This document shows, one piece after another, positions 11,775 through 24,876 of a stretch of 64,000 nt of DNA. This stretch comes from Brachycybe producta (taxonomy: Eukaryota > Arthropoda > Diplopoda > Playtdesmida > Andrognathidae). The notes under the pieces were generated by a model. That model searched no databases. It was not told the DNA's origin and was given only the letters and a program-made list of their open reading frames with translations. How positions within the stretch are numbered: position 1 is the stretch's first letter; each line of letters starts with the position of its first letter. The stretch lies in NCBI GenBank assembly GCA_036925085.1, contig JAUPFP010000002.1:9946321-10010320 (forward strand). The letters are read 5' to 3'. Position numbers and translations under genes: made by a program.

Positions 11775-11980
11775 ACAGGCAGTTAGAAATAGGCCAAAAC
11801 TCCAGTTGGCTCCGCCCTTGTTATGACGACCGGCAACTTCTAATTGGCTGGTTATGAAGTCTGACGTCACATGCTCCGCCCTTTTCAACGTCAGACTACA
11901 TAACTAGCCAATTAGAAGTTGCCGGTCGTCATAACAAGGGCGGAGCCAACTGGAGTTTTGACCTATTTCTAACTGCCTGT
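11775..11980. mobile_element. hAT-like MITE with 90-bp inverted arms and 8-bp TSD
   Basis: A near-perfect palindrome: the left arm (11775 to about 11868) starts ACAGGCAGTTAGAAATAGG and the right arm is its reverse complement, ending CCTATTTCTAACTGCCTGT. The arms are separated by a loop of about 20 bp. The flanks are GCTTAATT on both sides, an 8-bp target-site duplication typical of hAT elements. The arms are GC-richer than their surroundings and contain CCGCCC boxes and ACGTCA cores. At 206 bp it encodes nothing and is nonautonomous. Confidence 0.8.
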
Positions 11981-12261
11981 GCTTAATTAGGCTTCCGCAA
12001 ACGAACTTATGACGTCACACACAATTTTTATGTTGTCATATCTTGTTTAACGTTACCTCACTATAACATAATAGAGACACACACGATATCGATGTTCACT
12101 AACGCATCAGTATCGTTAAAAGAGATGCGACTGTATAAGTAATGTACTTATGCTTACGTAACCGCATTTCTGTTTTTTATATTATCAGTTTTATGAAAGG
12201 ATGTCATTCGTTTTTTTGTTTGATAAATTGTTGGTTTTGTTCGTTTTATTTAACAAAATGA
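11981..12261. other. Convergent intergenic region between PNPO and nesprin
   Basis: AT-rich DNA with another TGACGTCA near 12010. No exon is recognised. It includes downstream flank for the minus-strand nesprin 3' end. Confidence 0.35.
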
Positions 12262-12267
12262 TTTATT
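12245..12267 (-). terminator. Candidate nesprin poly(A) signals (two AATAAA)
   Basis: Read on the minus strand, AATAAA occurs at 12262-12267 and again at 12245-12250, about 245-265 bp past the nesprin stop codon. That distance suits a short 3' UTR. Confidence 0.45.
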
Positions 12268-12511
12268 CTAATGAGTTTCTTTTACATTTGAGGCACTTAA
12301 AGGACAGATTTCAGGGTTCAAAATTGGAAAGATTTGCCTAATATCGACTTAATTAATAGAAAAAATCTTTTATAATACACAATTAAAACGTCGAAATCGT
12401 ATTGACATTTTTAAAACACAATTGACTTATCTACAGAAAACACAAAAAATGACCCCTTCAGATATAACTATACTGAAAGGGATGTTTTTTTTTAAAAAAA
12501 AGCAAGATTTC

Positions 12512-12788
12512 TCATATGGGAGGCGGTCCAGAACGATACTGTAACATCGGATCGAGCGAACGAGCGAAATTATTACTAAGGGCGCATTGATAGTCCTCTT
12601 CGTAAAGTGGTATCAGGCTTGCGATTCCCAAAAGTAGTAACATGAGGGCCTGAATGGGTAAAGAGGCTCTCATGACACGGCGCAAGAAATGGCCACAGCG
12701 ACCAAGAGTAGAGGTGGGAGGAGTTCGAGATGAGTTTCGATCGTCTTCTTCGTCGTCGTCATCTGGTTCGCTGTTTTCGTCATCGTAT
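12512..12788 (-). CDS. Msp300/SYNE1-like: Nesprin last exon: acidic linker, transmembrane segment, KASH peptide
   Basis: The exon enters with one base of a split codon (acceptor TTTTATAG at 12790-12789) and ends at TGA 12514-12512. It encodes an acidic stretch ([10 protein letters not shown]), a short Ser/Thr/Pro linker, a basic [11 protein letters not shown] flank, a transmembrane helix around [15 protein letters not shown], and a luminal tail of about 30 residues containing [15 protein letters not shown] and ending SGPPPI. The luminal cysteine aligns with the one that forms a disulfide to SUN in vertebrate nesprins. The final residue is Ile, not the Thr of vertebrate nesprin-1/2. Confidence 0.95.
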
Positions 12789-15700
12789 CTATAAAAACAA
12801 CAACAAAAAACAGTAATAAAGATTAGAAAAAATGATACGGCGTCTGTTATACGAAATACGAAACACTGAAAATGGTGTAAATTTAAAAGTGCTTTTTAAA
12901 ATTGTAAAATTTAATACAAGACCAAAAGTGATATTTACATTTCTCGGTGGTGCAATTCAATATCTTCGGTCGTGGACTCTACTGGAGTTTCAAAATCCAG
13001 ATACTAAAATAAAAGAGGCAAGCAAAACAAGAAGAAAATAAACATTTCAAAGTGCAAAGCATTCAACAATCAGCATGCCAGTCAAACAACTTTTTTAAAA
13101 AAAAACTATTCATCGTGTTGGTTTAAGGATTCGTATGAAAATACTGGATCTGTACCTGTGTCGATAAAGTCAAGAGCGATCCAGAAATGCAAGTCTCGCA
13201 TTCTGAACGAATTAGATCCAATCTTTGAGACTGAAATTAAGAAAGAAAAATATTCACGATCAAGAATAAACGGAACAGATTACGTCGATGAGACTGAATA
13301 GCGTGCAACTTACAACGTCTTCATCATCCGACTGGAGAATCTGATCAAGTTTTTCGACGTAAATACCGCAAAGTCTCTGTAATGTATCGATTCGAATGAC
13401 TAAGACGGATATATTTTCTCGTACTTCAATTCCTTGTGAAGAAGATGCATTCAGAAGCAGTTGATCGGCCAGTTCTTGTAGAGATACGATCCTCGGTTCA
13501 CACTGGCCAAGATTGGCTTTCAACTCCTGAAAATAGATTCCGTTTTTAGGATTGGTGACGAGAGACAAAGATCAAATTTGTACTTACCATAAACTTGTCT
13601 CGTTTTTTTCGGATGTCCGAAAGACTAGCTCCGATGTCGACGGGTTCGGCTTGCCGTACTTGCCGTTCTGCAGCACACAGCCATTTAAGAAGTTCATCAA
13701 TGGTCGAGTGAAATTCTCGGCAGTTCAAAAGTGCTGCTTGTAACTTCTTTTGTCTTTCGGTTGCATATTTGCATAATTTTTCCCAACGTCTGTTAAGAAT
13801 CTTTAAATGGGAAAAAAATGTTTATTTAGAATCGTTTTTCTTTTGAATAACAAAAACGATGCGAAAGAAAGTTTATTTACTTTAATTCTTTCTCGCAATT
13901 GTTTTGCCTCAGACTTATTTTCAAATTGTTTGAGGATGTTTTGTGCGCAAAGGTTTAAGGACATCATCACAGCCTTGCGACTGTCCAGTTCCAAAAGGAA
14001 TTGCTAAAACGATACGGCAGAATTCGATTAAAAATGCTTGAGATATTTCTAAGCGGTCGAGAACATACTCTGTGGATCTTAATCATAATTTCAAGTTCTT
14101 CTATGTTCTTCGGGATGACGCCATGATCTTGTTGATGGGTCTCGGCTACGAGCAACCATGTTTCGATGTTAGTAAGGTCCTTTTGAAACTGTTGCCAGCA
14201 GTTCTTGGCTGCCTGTAGCTGTCTTTCTTTATCTCTTGCACGTACTTCCAACTCATCCCAGTGCAGTACAACATCTTTGAATATAAGAGAGAAGTATGAT
14301 CATTTGTTGAATAGTTTTCACATGGATACCAACGTCTTCCGAGCACTTAAAAAGCAACTTGAATTGAAAAAATTAAAAAAAAACTAGAATAGCAAAGGAA
14401 TAAACTAGAAAATTTTCTTGAGATATTTTTGAAATGTACGTGCTCGTACTTTTTAAAATGTCATTGAAAGTTTTATTTTCAAAGAATGGAACCTTGGCAA
14501 CTCATCTATCACAATTTTAATTTCAACTTTTAAAGTTGCTTCTGAAATCACTGAGACATTGATGCCGTAATTAGTATTTTATTCAATGTTTCGTATCGTT
14601 TACCTTCGACTTCTCCAGAATAAGGTGGTCCTTTTGGTAGTTCAGTTTCATCACAAAGTAGATCGCTGATGTGTCGCACTAGATCTACGTTTGAATGGCT
14701 CATCGCAAATGATTTTTCCTTTGAAATGTAAAGAATAATAACATTAATTGTGTTGCAATTTGCACGAAACCGAGCAATAGTTACATGTCGTTCGATGGTA
14801 TCATCCAGAGAATTTCCATACAAAACTGTCTTTTGAAGAAATTCTTCCAGAATTTTGAAACTCTCTCTACATTCTTGTAGAGCTACTTCTAGATCTCGCA
14901 TGTAAAGTTGAATATTTGTAAGCGGAACTGTAATACTGTTGTCGTCAGCTGCCGAGGTCTCGTCATACTCGAGAGATGACAAGTCCTGTACTGCGGTCTC
15001 CAAAGAGTCGTCCTCCTTTTCCACTGAATTTGATTGCACTTCTGTCATCTGTTCCATGTCAATTTCTGACATCTGAGAAAGATTGAGGGTGTTAACCTGA
15101 ACACCAAGATCATTTGATTGTGTTACGATCTGAACTTGGTCCTGTTCGATCTTAGCTTCCAGTGCTTCAAACCAAGTCATCAAGTTATTTTTGGCACTGG
15201 TAATTTCGCAAAGTTCAATCTGCACATTTAAACAAAGCTCAGTGTTGAGTACCATATTCTGCAAGGTCTCGCCATGCTCAATAGACTCAGTCCACTTGTG
15301 GTCATCTAGTATGACGCACTCTTTTATTGTTTGTAATAATGACAATCTGGACTGTGGATCATCTGATGAACTTTCTATAATCGACAACTGAATGTTAATT
15401 TCTGTTAGCCATTTCAGAATTTCCTTCTTTTTGACGAGGAATTCAGTCCATTCCAGAAAGATTCTCTTGTATATTTTTAAAGTACCGAGAACTAGCCTTA
15501 AAAGAACGTCATATCTCTTATTGAGAGAATGGGTGTTCTGTTTGAAAGTATTGGCCTTGTCTACAAGATTTCCTTGAGCCAGATGATTGTACTGTCTATT
15601 AATATTTTTGATGGCTTTTCGCCTTTCGTGGATCTCTTCGAGTAGCCGCTCGAATGCTAACACACCGTCTTCTAATGCTTCGTACGACTTGATGTTGTTG

Positions 15701-18700
15701 GCATGAAATCTTTCGGTTTGTTGTTCTGCAGAACACATCCATTTTTCAAAATCGCGCAGATCGGTAATTAATCGATCCCAAAGATTCCAAGTTGTGCGTA
15801 TATGTATTTGACGATCGGCAGAAGACTGGTTGATTTTTTGCCATTTTTGAGTAAGATTTTGTGATGCCTGATCAATGAGTTGAGCCTCGACAACAAGCTT
15901 GCGGCTTTGACAATCTCTGTGTAAAACGGCACAAAGACTTAACACAGAATCCACATCCTTCTTATGTTGGTCAATGTCGTACTGTACACTGTCTTGTTCA
16001 TTTAGGAGTCTTTGAATTTCTTCTTTGGCGCAGAATTGATATTGAATCGGTGTTGACAGATGCCTTTCAACTAAGTTGAGCCAATTACAGAGTTCTTTCA
16101 TTCTAGTGTCCAATTCGGCAATATCTTTCATAGTGTTTTGAAGTTTCTTCAACTTTCGACAACATTCGTCGTTAACTTTCTGCCATCCTTCATTGACAAG
16201 TTTTATTTTTTCACTGATTTTTCTGGCCTCTTCTTCGTTGCTGTTGGATTTCAGTACTTTTCCAATGTTGTTCAGTTTGTTCTTTTCGTCGATCATTTGT
16301 TTTATATTAACAGCATACACATCCTCAAGATTTTTAGCAAGGAATTCAATCGATCCATCATCTTCCTGAAGTTTTTTCTCCATTTCATTTACCCAACTAT
16401 CGAAGCTTTCACATGACGTATAAAATTGGCTCCACTTTCGTAACTGTTCCTTGTGCTGTAGACGGTAGTATTCTAGAAGGACGATCATTTCTGCGTGCAT
16501 TTCGTTGGCGAGCAGCACACGTTGATGTAATATCCTCATGTCTTCGGGAGATACGATTTCTCGTAGTTCTTTCTCTTCGTCCAAGACAGAATTCACTGGA
16601 GCAGATATTGTGCACAGTGACTCCCAGTATTTCTGTTTACAAAGACAAATGAATGCGTTTTGAACGAGAACATCATCACGGGTGGCAAAACTGTTACATA
16701 CCTCGAAGTTCTTGTAAGCTTTTGCTAAGTCGTCGTATTTATTGGGAACTTTTGCCGTGAATTTATTGCTCAGTTTTTTAAATTTCTTTAGAATATCAGT
16801 AACGGTATTATCACAGTAGTTCCATTTCAGCCACATTTTCCTCAGAAATAACCGCCATGTAGACAATCCGGCTTCCATATTGCCTATGTGTTGTCGAAGA
16901 CGAGACACTTCGCTAACAACATTGATTTTTGAGGATTCGTCAAGATGACTTAAAAGATTCTGTCCCGTAGTTTGGAGTTCTTTTAACATATCTGTACCGT
17001 TTTTCATGGATATGAGTAGGATCTAAAGAAAATTACATTTAGCTTTGATATGTAGGTTTTCGATAATGAACGGTTCCGAAACAAAACACATACCTCAACT
17101 TTTTGGAGTACAGTCTCCACTTTCTTGATTGGAGCGTGTTTGAACTGTAATTCCAATCTCTCGCATTCTTTCTCAACGAGCCATGACGAGAGCCTCTGTG
17201 CAAGATGCTTGTAGTTTCTCCACTGTTGTAACAGTATCTCAACGTCAGTCTTTTTGGCATTAGTAGCCTCGATAGCAGCATTCCAATCAGTTTCTAAGGC
17301 CATAACAACATGCTGTTTGTTTTCTCTTTCATCTTGCGAGACATTTCCAAGAATAAGTTCTTCGTCTCTGACGATACGATTCTGATCTAATAAACGTGAT
17401 TGTTGCACCTGAAAAATACAAGCAACATTTTTTCTCCTTTGTCATTTATCAAGATTAGTTAAATTATACAAATTACCTCCAATGTTTTATTTTGAAGCAA
17501 AAGTCCGTGGAAGTTGGTAGAACATGGAGATTGTAAGACGTTGTCGACGTCACCAAGAGTTGATCGTAACCTTTGAATTCTTGAACTGAACTCGAGACAG
17601 TTGAGTAATTGCCACTCAATTAGTTGGTATTTTTGTAGAACTTTGATGTGGAGTATGTTCCATTCTTGTACGACAGTGTGTATCATTGAAGAAAACGCAG
17701 GACTATCATTTGCTTGGAGTTGTGGATTTATGAAGCTAGCCAACATTACTTCACGCTTACTAAACTCGTTCAAATGTGACTGCAATGCATTTAAGAAGAA
17801 TTTAGTGTAAATTATTGAAAAATACACATTGGCTGTAAATTATTAATTACCTTAAAAATGGAGGCTGCATTTTCTAGTGCAGCAGCATCCGTTGAATCTG
17901 TAGGACTATTCTCGATATCCTACGGGGTAAATAGCCAACATAAGACAAATTTGCAATGGTTTTCTTAAGGTTGTTTTGGAAGTATAAACTGGGCCTCTCG
18001 AACTCTGGTTATTCTGTCTTCCAGGAGCAAAATTAAGCGAAACTTGAAAATGTTTTAGAAACTAGCTTTTTGCGTGAATTTCTCTAAAAATTTCAATTTC
18101 TACCTAAGTGTTGCTCTTCTGAAACTCAGATAATGACCATCAGTGGCGTCATTCATTACAAAAAGAAAACAAGACTGTCATATGACAATAAAATGTCATA
18201 TCCTTGCCACAGTCACAAAAAGCAGATTATAAAATATTTTATAACAAATATTCTCATATGAATAGCAGTTGTAATGAGATTTAGTACACGCAGTGATATA
18301 AGGTCTGATTGTCATAATTTTATGACTTTTTTCTGTAATGAGAGGCCTCTTGAGTGCTAGAATCAGCTGTTCGTAAAAAAAAAACATGTTAACAAAGAAA
18401 AATCTTACAGCTTGCACAACTGTCATGAATTCATTGAGAGACTCGAAGTTGCTCTGACTTTCTTTCATTTCCGTTGTTTGACTCATGACAATCATGCTGT
18501 CTTTTTTAATGTCATTTTCCAAAGCTGCGATCTTCTGTCCAGCGTAATCAACTTCTCCAGAAAGATGGGTCTTTAAAGCCTCTGACGTTGCTTGATACAT
18601 ATCCAGTGTTAATTGCAATTCACGAGTTTCTTTTAGCTCCCGTCTCATTAATTTCACTTTATTTTTAAGTGCCTATTATATCAAAATAAATAAGATATTT

Positions 18701-21700
18701 AAATCCCATATTATGGATAAAATAATGGATTTAAATTTTTAAAAAAATATACAGTGAAAAACCGTTTAACACGAAAATGGATAACACGAAATATATTTTC
18801 TGTTTCGATCGTCACTTAATAGCATAAAAAACATTCTTCCGTTTAACAAGGAAATCGTTTAAGGTGGCTTTAAAGTGTAAACGCCTCTTGAACTCTTGAT
18901 TATTTTAACTTTCAGGTGCAAAATGAAAGAAAACTTGACTGTTTTAAAAAGTAGAAAGGTAGCTCAATCACTTATTTTAACTTTTGTCTATAAAAAGTTC
19001 GTTTTTAAAGATAATGAACATCATGTAAAATACCCTTATGTGACTGAACTGCCCTTTCTAGTTTCTAAAACACTTTCCAGTTTCTCTTCATTTTGTTCCT
19101 GAAAGATAAAATAATCAGATTTCGAAAAGTAGCTGTTCATAACCATAACACAAAAATAATATTACGGTCTCATAAAATTTCGTGTGAAACGGGTTTCCAC
19201 TGTCAATTTATCACCCTTACCTCACACTGATCTGTTTGCTGGACATTCATTTCTCCAGTCGAATTAAGCTGTACTGATAACAGCTTCTGAAATTCAGTTT
19301 CTTCGGTGTTAATCCACGTGATCAAGGATTCGTATTTCTTTGAATACTGCAGCCACAATTGTACGAGTTCATCGCATGTACTCATTTCAACTTCTATATT
19401 GTCTAGAAGTTGAATCCAGTCAGTTTCAAGTGATGACAATACAGACAGTAATTGAGCTTTTCCTTCATCATCACACAAAGAAACAAGTTGTTCGGTTTGC
19501 GAACGAAAGTTGTCCAAGTGACAAGTTTGAGACACAAAAGTGGATTCTAATTCACGTAATTTCTTACATTTTGATTTCAAAGCCATTACTTCCGTAATGG
19601 GAAGAATGTATAAAAGTTCAAGGATGTAGCGCGTTTCAGTAATGCAACGTTGAACAAGTTGTTGCATATTAAACCACGTTTCCCATTTAGTATTCAGCTC
19701 AACAAGTTCAGACTTCAGGTCATTAACTGTCTCACTAATTACGTCAAACTGTTGTCTCGTGTTTGTTGTTCCTTTCCTGACTGCTTGTAGTAAAGCTGGA
19801 TGCTTCAGGTTTATCGGAATGCTACTTTCGAACGTTTCTACGACATTCAATTTGTTTTCCAGTTGGGTTAGAACAATATTCACTTCGTCTACTTCAATAG
19901 ATGCCTGATGAATCGCTATATGATCACGGTGCATACATTGCCGCATTACGTCAACCTTATATGAAACTTTAGTCAACAGTTTGGAAAATAAATCGACATG
20001 ATTGTTGAATTCCAACTCTTTCTCATGGAGTGCGTTCAAAAAGCTGACATTATTTGATATTTCGCTTTTAGTTACATGCCACTTTTGATTTAGTTCATCT
20101 GTGCCTTCGATACAAGCTTCAGTTAAGGAATCTGATTCATCTTCAGACATTTCGCATGAACTGTCTTCAATCTGTTTAACTACTGACAGATTGATCACGT
20201 CCAGGACCTTTGCTTTGCATGCTATACTCTTGTTTAAATCCTAAAACAAACACAATGAGGTATTATACCATGATGCGAAACAATATAAGAAAAGTATGAA
20301 ATTACCTGATATGTCTTTCGGACATCTTGGTACTGATTATGATTTCTCATTTCGTCCAAAACAACGTTCTTCAGTGTGTCTTGAGCCACTTCGAGAAACT
20401 CTTCCACAATTGCTGCTGCTTTCGGAATAGATTCTATCGCAAGTGGAGCTTTGTCTAACATGTCTCCGATACTTTTCAAATCTGTTGTAATTTGTGCCCA
20501 TTCTTGTTCCACTTTTGTGGCTCTGTCTTTTAGTTGAGACTCTTCTGCAATGTTGTGAAGTCTCTGCAGTTTTTCTAGCTTTAACAGTAATCTGTTATTG
20601 GCTGACAACTGATCTGCTGCAGTGACTTGAATCTCCTGCATCAAATCCAATGATGAAAATTTAGATTATAATGCAATAGGAAAGTCGCAGTAAAGATTTT
20701 AAGGATGAACTTACCCAGACATCCTGCAAAAGGATTAGTCTCATTTCGTCATCGAGTCCATCGCTCTGTTCTTTCAGAAGTTCCATCAGAGTTGTCAGCC
20801 TTTGGTTTGTTGCCGCAACCGATTGTTCACTTTGAATGAGCATCTCCATAAATTCTTTATAGACAATGTGAAGTTCTTCGATGGTCTCTATTCTAGTAAC
20901 AAGTACTGTATAAAGACGTTGCCACCGTTCTTGAAAACTATTCAAGGTGATTTCAAATTTTGGACAATGGATGGTACGCAATAATAATTCTCCTTCTCGA
21001 ACCACATCTTCGATGTGTGGCCTATGAATGGCGGATTCCTTCAAAAGTTGCTATTTTAACAAAATGAAAACAATTTTATTTTCACTTATTCAACAGGGTT
21101 CGGATGTTTATGCAATATCAAGCAAATGTTTCTCAATTTGTGGCTAAAGTGCCAATTGTGAAATTTATCATCATCAACTGCAATTATGCTTTTTCTAACC
21201 AAAAAGGCTGGTTAGAGGCTAGATATCTGGTTACTATTAGTTGACAACAAGAATTCTAAACTCTAACCAGTGTTTTTTTTTATTGAAAAAGCTATACCGT
21301 ACTAGTTGGTTGATTTAAACGAGATTGTTACTTCACAAATGGCTCTTGGGCCACAGATTGAGAAACATTTCCTTGATATTGTATCAAAAATCCGAGCCCT
21401 AGTGTTCAATGGATAAGATTAACTCCGTGGACATACATGAAGAGCTTTAAGTTGATCGTCAATCTCTTGACCATTTAAAGGACGTATTATGTCGGTTGCT
21501 TTTGCCAGATCCTGCAGCCACTTCTTCTCCACACAATATTTATGTTCGTGAGCTCGCCATTGTACTTCGAAATTCTGGAGCATTTGCCCGTGCTTCGTAG
21601 CCTTATCTAGGAGATCGGTTGCCCGACTTTTGAGCTGTTGATGCCATACAGCATGACGGTTTCTCGTGTGGACGTCAGTGATTTCTGCCATGGCATCCAA

Positions 21701-24700
21701 TGATGCATGACACTGATGGACACTTGCGAAAAATTGCTGTTTAAAATGCATTATTATTAATTTTAGAAGACAAGATGAAGGCTTGAAATGTATTTTTTTT
21801 TCTTTGTGAAATAATGAACCTTATGCGATATAGTCTCTGAAATTATGATAGCCAGATCATTGGTGACTAGCTGAGTCTGGAGTTTAATTTCGGCTAAGTC
21901 GACAATTTGACCAAAATCATTGAGCATTTTTTCATATTGTTCTTGAAGGCTGATAGCTCGTCTTAAAGAATCCTTCTTTTTATTGATCTAAAAAAAGAAA
22001 CAAGAGAATATTTAAGGTGGTTTTAAAGTGTGTAAACGCCTCTTAAACTCTTGATTATTTTGTTTTTCATCTTGGAGAAACTTATAAAAAAAAGTGTAGA
22101 AACTAGAAGGATAATTCAATCACTTAAATACATTGTCAATCCAAGATTGATCGTTTGGGGCACCCTTAAAGAGCGTCGTTTACACTTCAAACTGGAACTT
22201 GAATTAGTTTTAAAGTGTAAACGCTCCTCAATCTTTGGTCATTCTGTCTATCAGAAGTAAAATAAAGAAAAACTTGAAAGTGTTTTAGAAACTAGAAGGG
22301 GTAGCTGAATCACATGAAGGTATTTTCATGTTGATATCTTTCAAAATAAACTTTTTATTTCAGTTTGAAAATGACACCAACTTTAAGCTTACAATAATTA
22401 TTTTTTTTTTGTATATAAAGAGTTTATGTTGAAAGATATCGACATGAAAATACTAGTGAAGTGATTGTCACTGTTTTAGTTTTTAACACACTTTCATTTT
22501 CTTCTTAGTGTTGCTTCTAAAACGCAGAAAGAAGAAATTGAAAGTGTTTTAGAAACTAGAAGGGTAGCTCATTCACTTAAAGGGAATTTTCATGTTGATA
22601 TTATTTTAAAATAAGCTTTTTTATGTCAGTTTGAAAATGATACCAACGTTAAGTTGTCGTTATTTAAAAAGAAATGATTAATAAAAAGTTTATTTTGAAA
22701 GATATCAACATGCTATTTAGTGGATTAAATTACTGTTCGAGTTCCCCAAAGACTTTCAATTTTTTTTTGCGAATAATCAGAGTTAATAAAATATAAATTA
22801 ACATAATAAATTAATTTATTATAAATTAGAGATAAGACATTTTTAAAAGCTGTTTTAAGTAAAAGATATTCTTGAAAAAAATAAATGATAATTTTGATAA
22901 GAATTTTTTTTCTTTTCAAGGTTGTTATTTTTTCACTGGTAATCAAATATTATCAAAGAAAAAAATGGTTCTTATGAAATTATATTAAAAGATGAATATT
23001 ATTATTTTTTTTTTGGTACCTTACGACCGCTAAATCTTTTTACCGGTGGTCTAGTACTAGGAGGGTCTTGAGGATAGGTGGTTTGCGGCCCCATACGTTC
23101 TTTAGACGACCCTCTCTCAATAAGCATTGTATTAAAAATATTGATATTACAGTTGACACAATATGTTTGTCAATTGTACATAAAAACACCACATGTATAA
23201 AAAAAACACCATACAATGAATAATAAAAGCTAAAAACAGCCTCCTACATATCCATGTACATATAAAACACACACACACACACACCGGTAGACAATTTATA
23301 ATATTGGACTCGTTTATATCCGTTCTTCAATTTGGCACAAATATCCGTTTCACTTAATCGGATAAATCAATCGACATATATCAATTTTTTTTTACGAGAG
23401 TCGTTGTCGACGATGATTTAAAAAAATTTTGTTTTGAACATATGTGAGTGTAGTTATTAAAATAAGACGAGAAATGAGCACAGTTAATAATGACGTCAAA
23501 CTATAGGGTTTTTTCGAATGCGCCAATATTATACGGCGTATAGAGAATAAGAAGAGTGGGCTCTCTTATATACAGAGTATATATCTAAAAAGATCATCTT
23601 TAAAGGAGCACCAATATGTGTTCAAAATAACTAAGTGTGACATCAATACAAAAATAACTTTTTTAGTTTATAGTAAAAAAAAATTAAAAATTAAAACAAA
23701 ATCCCTTTGAAAAAAGAGTTATCCACTAAAAAGCTTAAATATCACAAGAAAAAAACAAATACAGGATATGACTTAATAAAAAAAAAGCATAATAGAAAAA
23801 TATATCTAAGGATGTGTCAAGTTTATAAGTTTTGTTTGCATTTCATATCAAGGTGAAAATAAAAGAATGAAGGAGAGAGAGAGAGGAGGAAAAATTTGTA
23901 TTCGAAAGACAAAGGTTCTGTTTGTAAATGGATTTCGTAACATTTTTCCGGTGTGTTTCCAACTTCAAAAGATACTTAAAGATGATTTTATGCTTGAATT
24001 TTCACCTTGTGGTTTTGAGAAAATTGAAGAGTTTACATCCGAAGATATTGTTTTTAAAAATATTTTTCATGATATATGATATCTTTCAAAATAAACTTTT
24101 TATGAGAGTTTGAAAAATGATTATTTTCGTGAGATATGTTGATGAAAAAAATCTGAAAACGAATCATTTTCAAACTAAACTATAAAAATGTTTTCTTTTT
24201 TAAGATATTGAGCGATGAAAAAACTTAACATAATCGTTAATCATTAGGGCTCGGATTTTTTATGCAATATCAAGCATATGTTTCTCAATTTGTGGCCCAA
24301 GTGCCAATTGTGAAGTAACCATCATCCTCATTAGACCAAATGCAATTGTCTTTTTCTAATAAAAAAGAATGGTTAGAAGTTAGATGTCTGGTTACTACCA
24401 GTTAGCAGCTAATGAATTTCAGCCTCTAACCAGTGTTTTTTGATAAAATAAAAAACAATTGTTGGATGAACCAAATGGAGGAATGTAACTTCACACTTGG
24501 CTCTAGGGCCACAAGATTGAGAAACGTTTGCTTGATATTGCATAAAAATCCGAGCCCTATTAATCATTATTACTAATCAAGTTCTAAAAATGTTTGCGTT
24601 GAAAAACATCTATGGAGAAACCCTAAAGCTGCACTGGTATATCATTAGCAGCAGGATTTAAGTATGTTGTATTTCATGTAATAAATTGTGATTGCAAATG

Positions 24701-24845
24701 TGGCTTGCACAAGTTGCAACAGTTTTTTTTTGCAAACGCTGAATGTGGCGACATGCTCTAGTTATGTTTCTTTCAAAATTTAGTGCAAGATATGAATTCC
24801 AATCTTCTTGTGAATTTTACACAATTTCTTGAAAAAAAACGAAAA

Positions 24846-24876
<31 letters not shown>

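Noticed and set aside
14548..14603. Reading exon 14604 on to the stop at 14548 as a nesprin end
   Set aside because: A good GTAAAC donor in the right phase leads to downstream exons reaching the KASH. The extension is intron, though a truncated isoform cannot be formally excluded.
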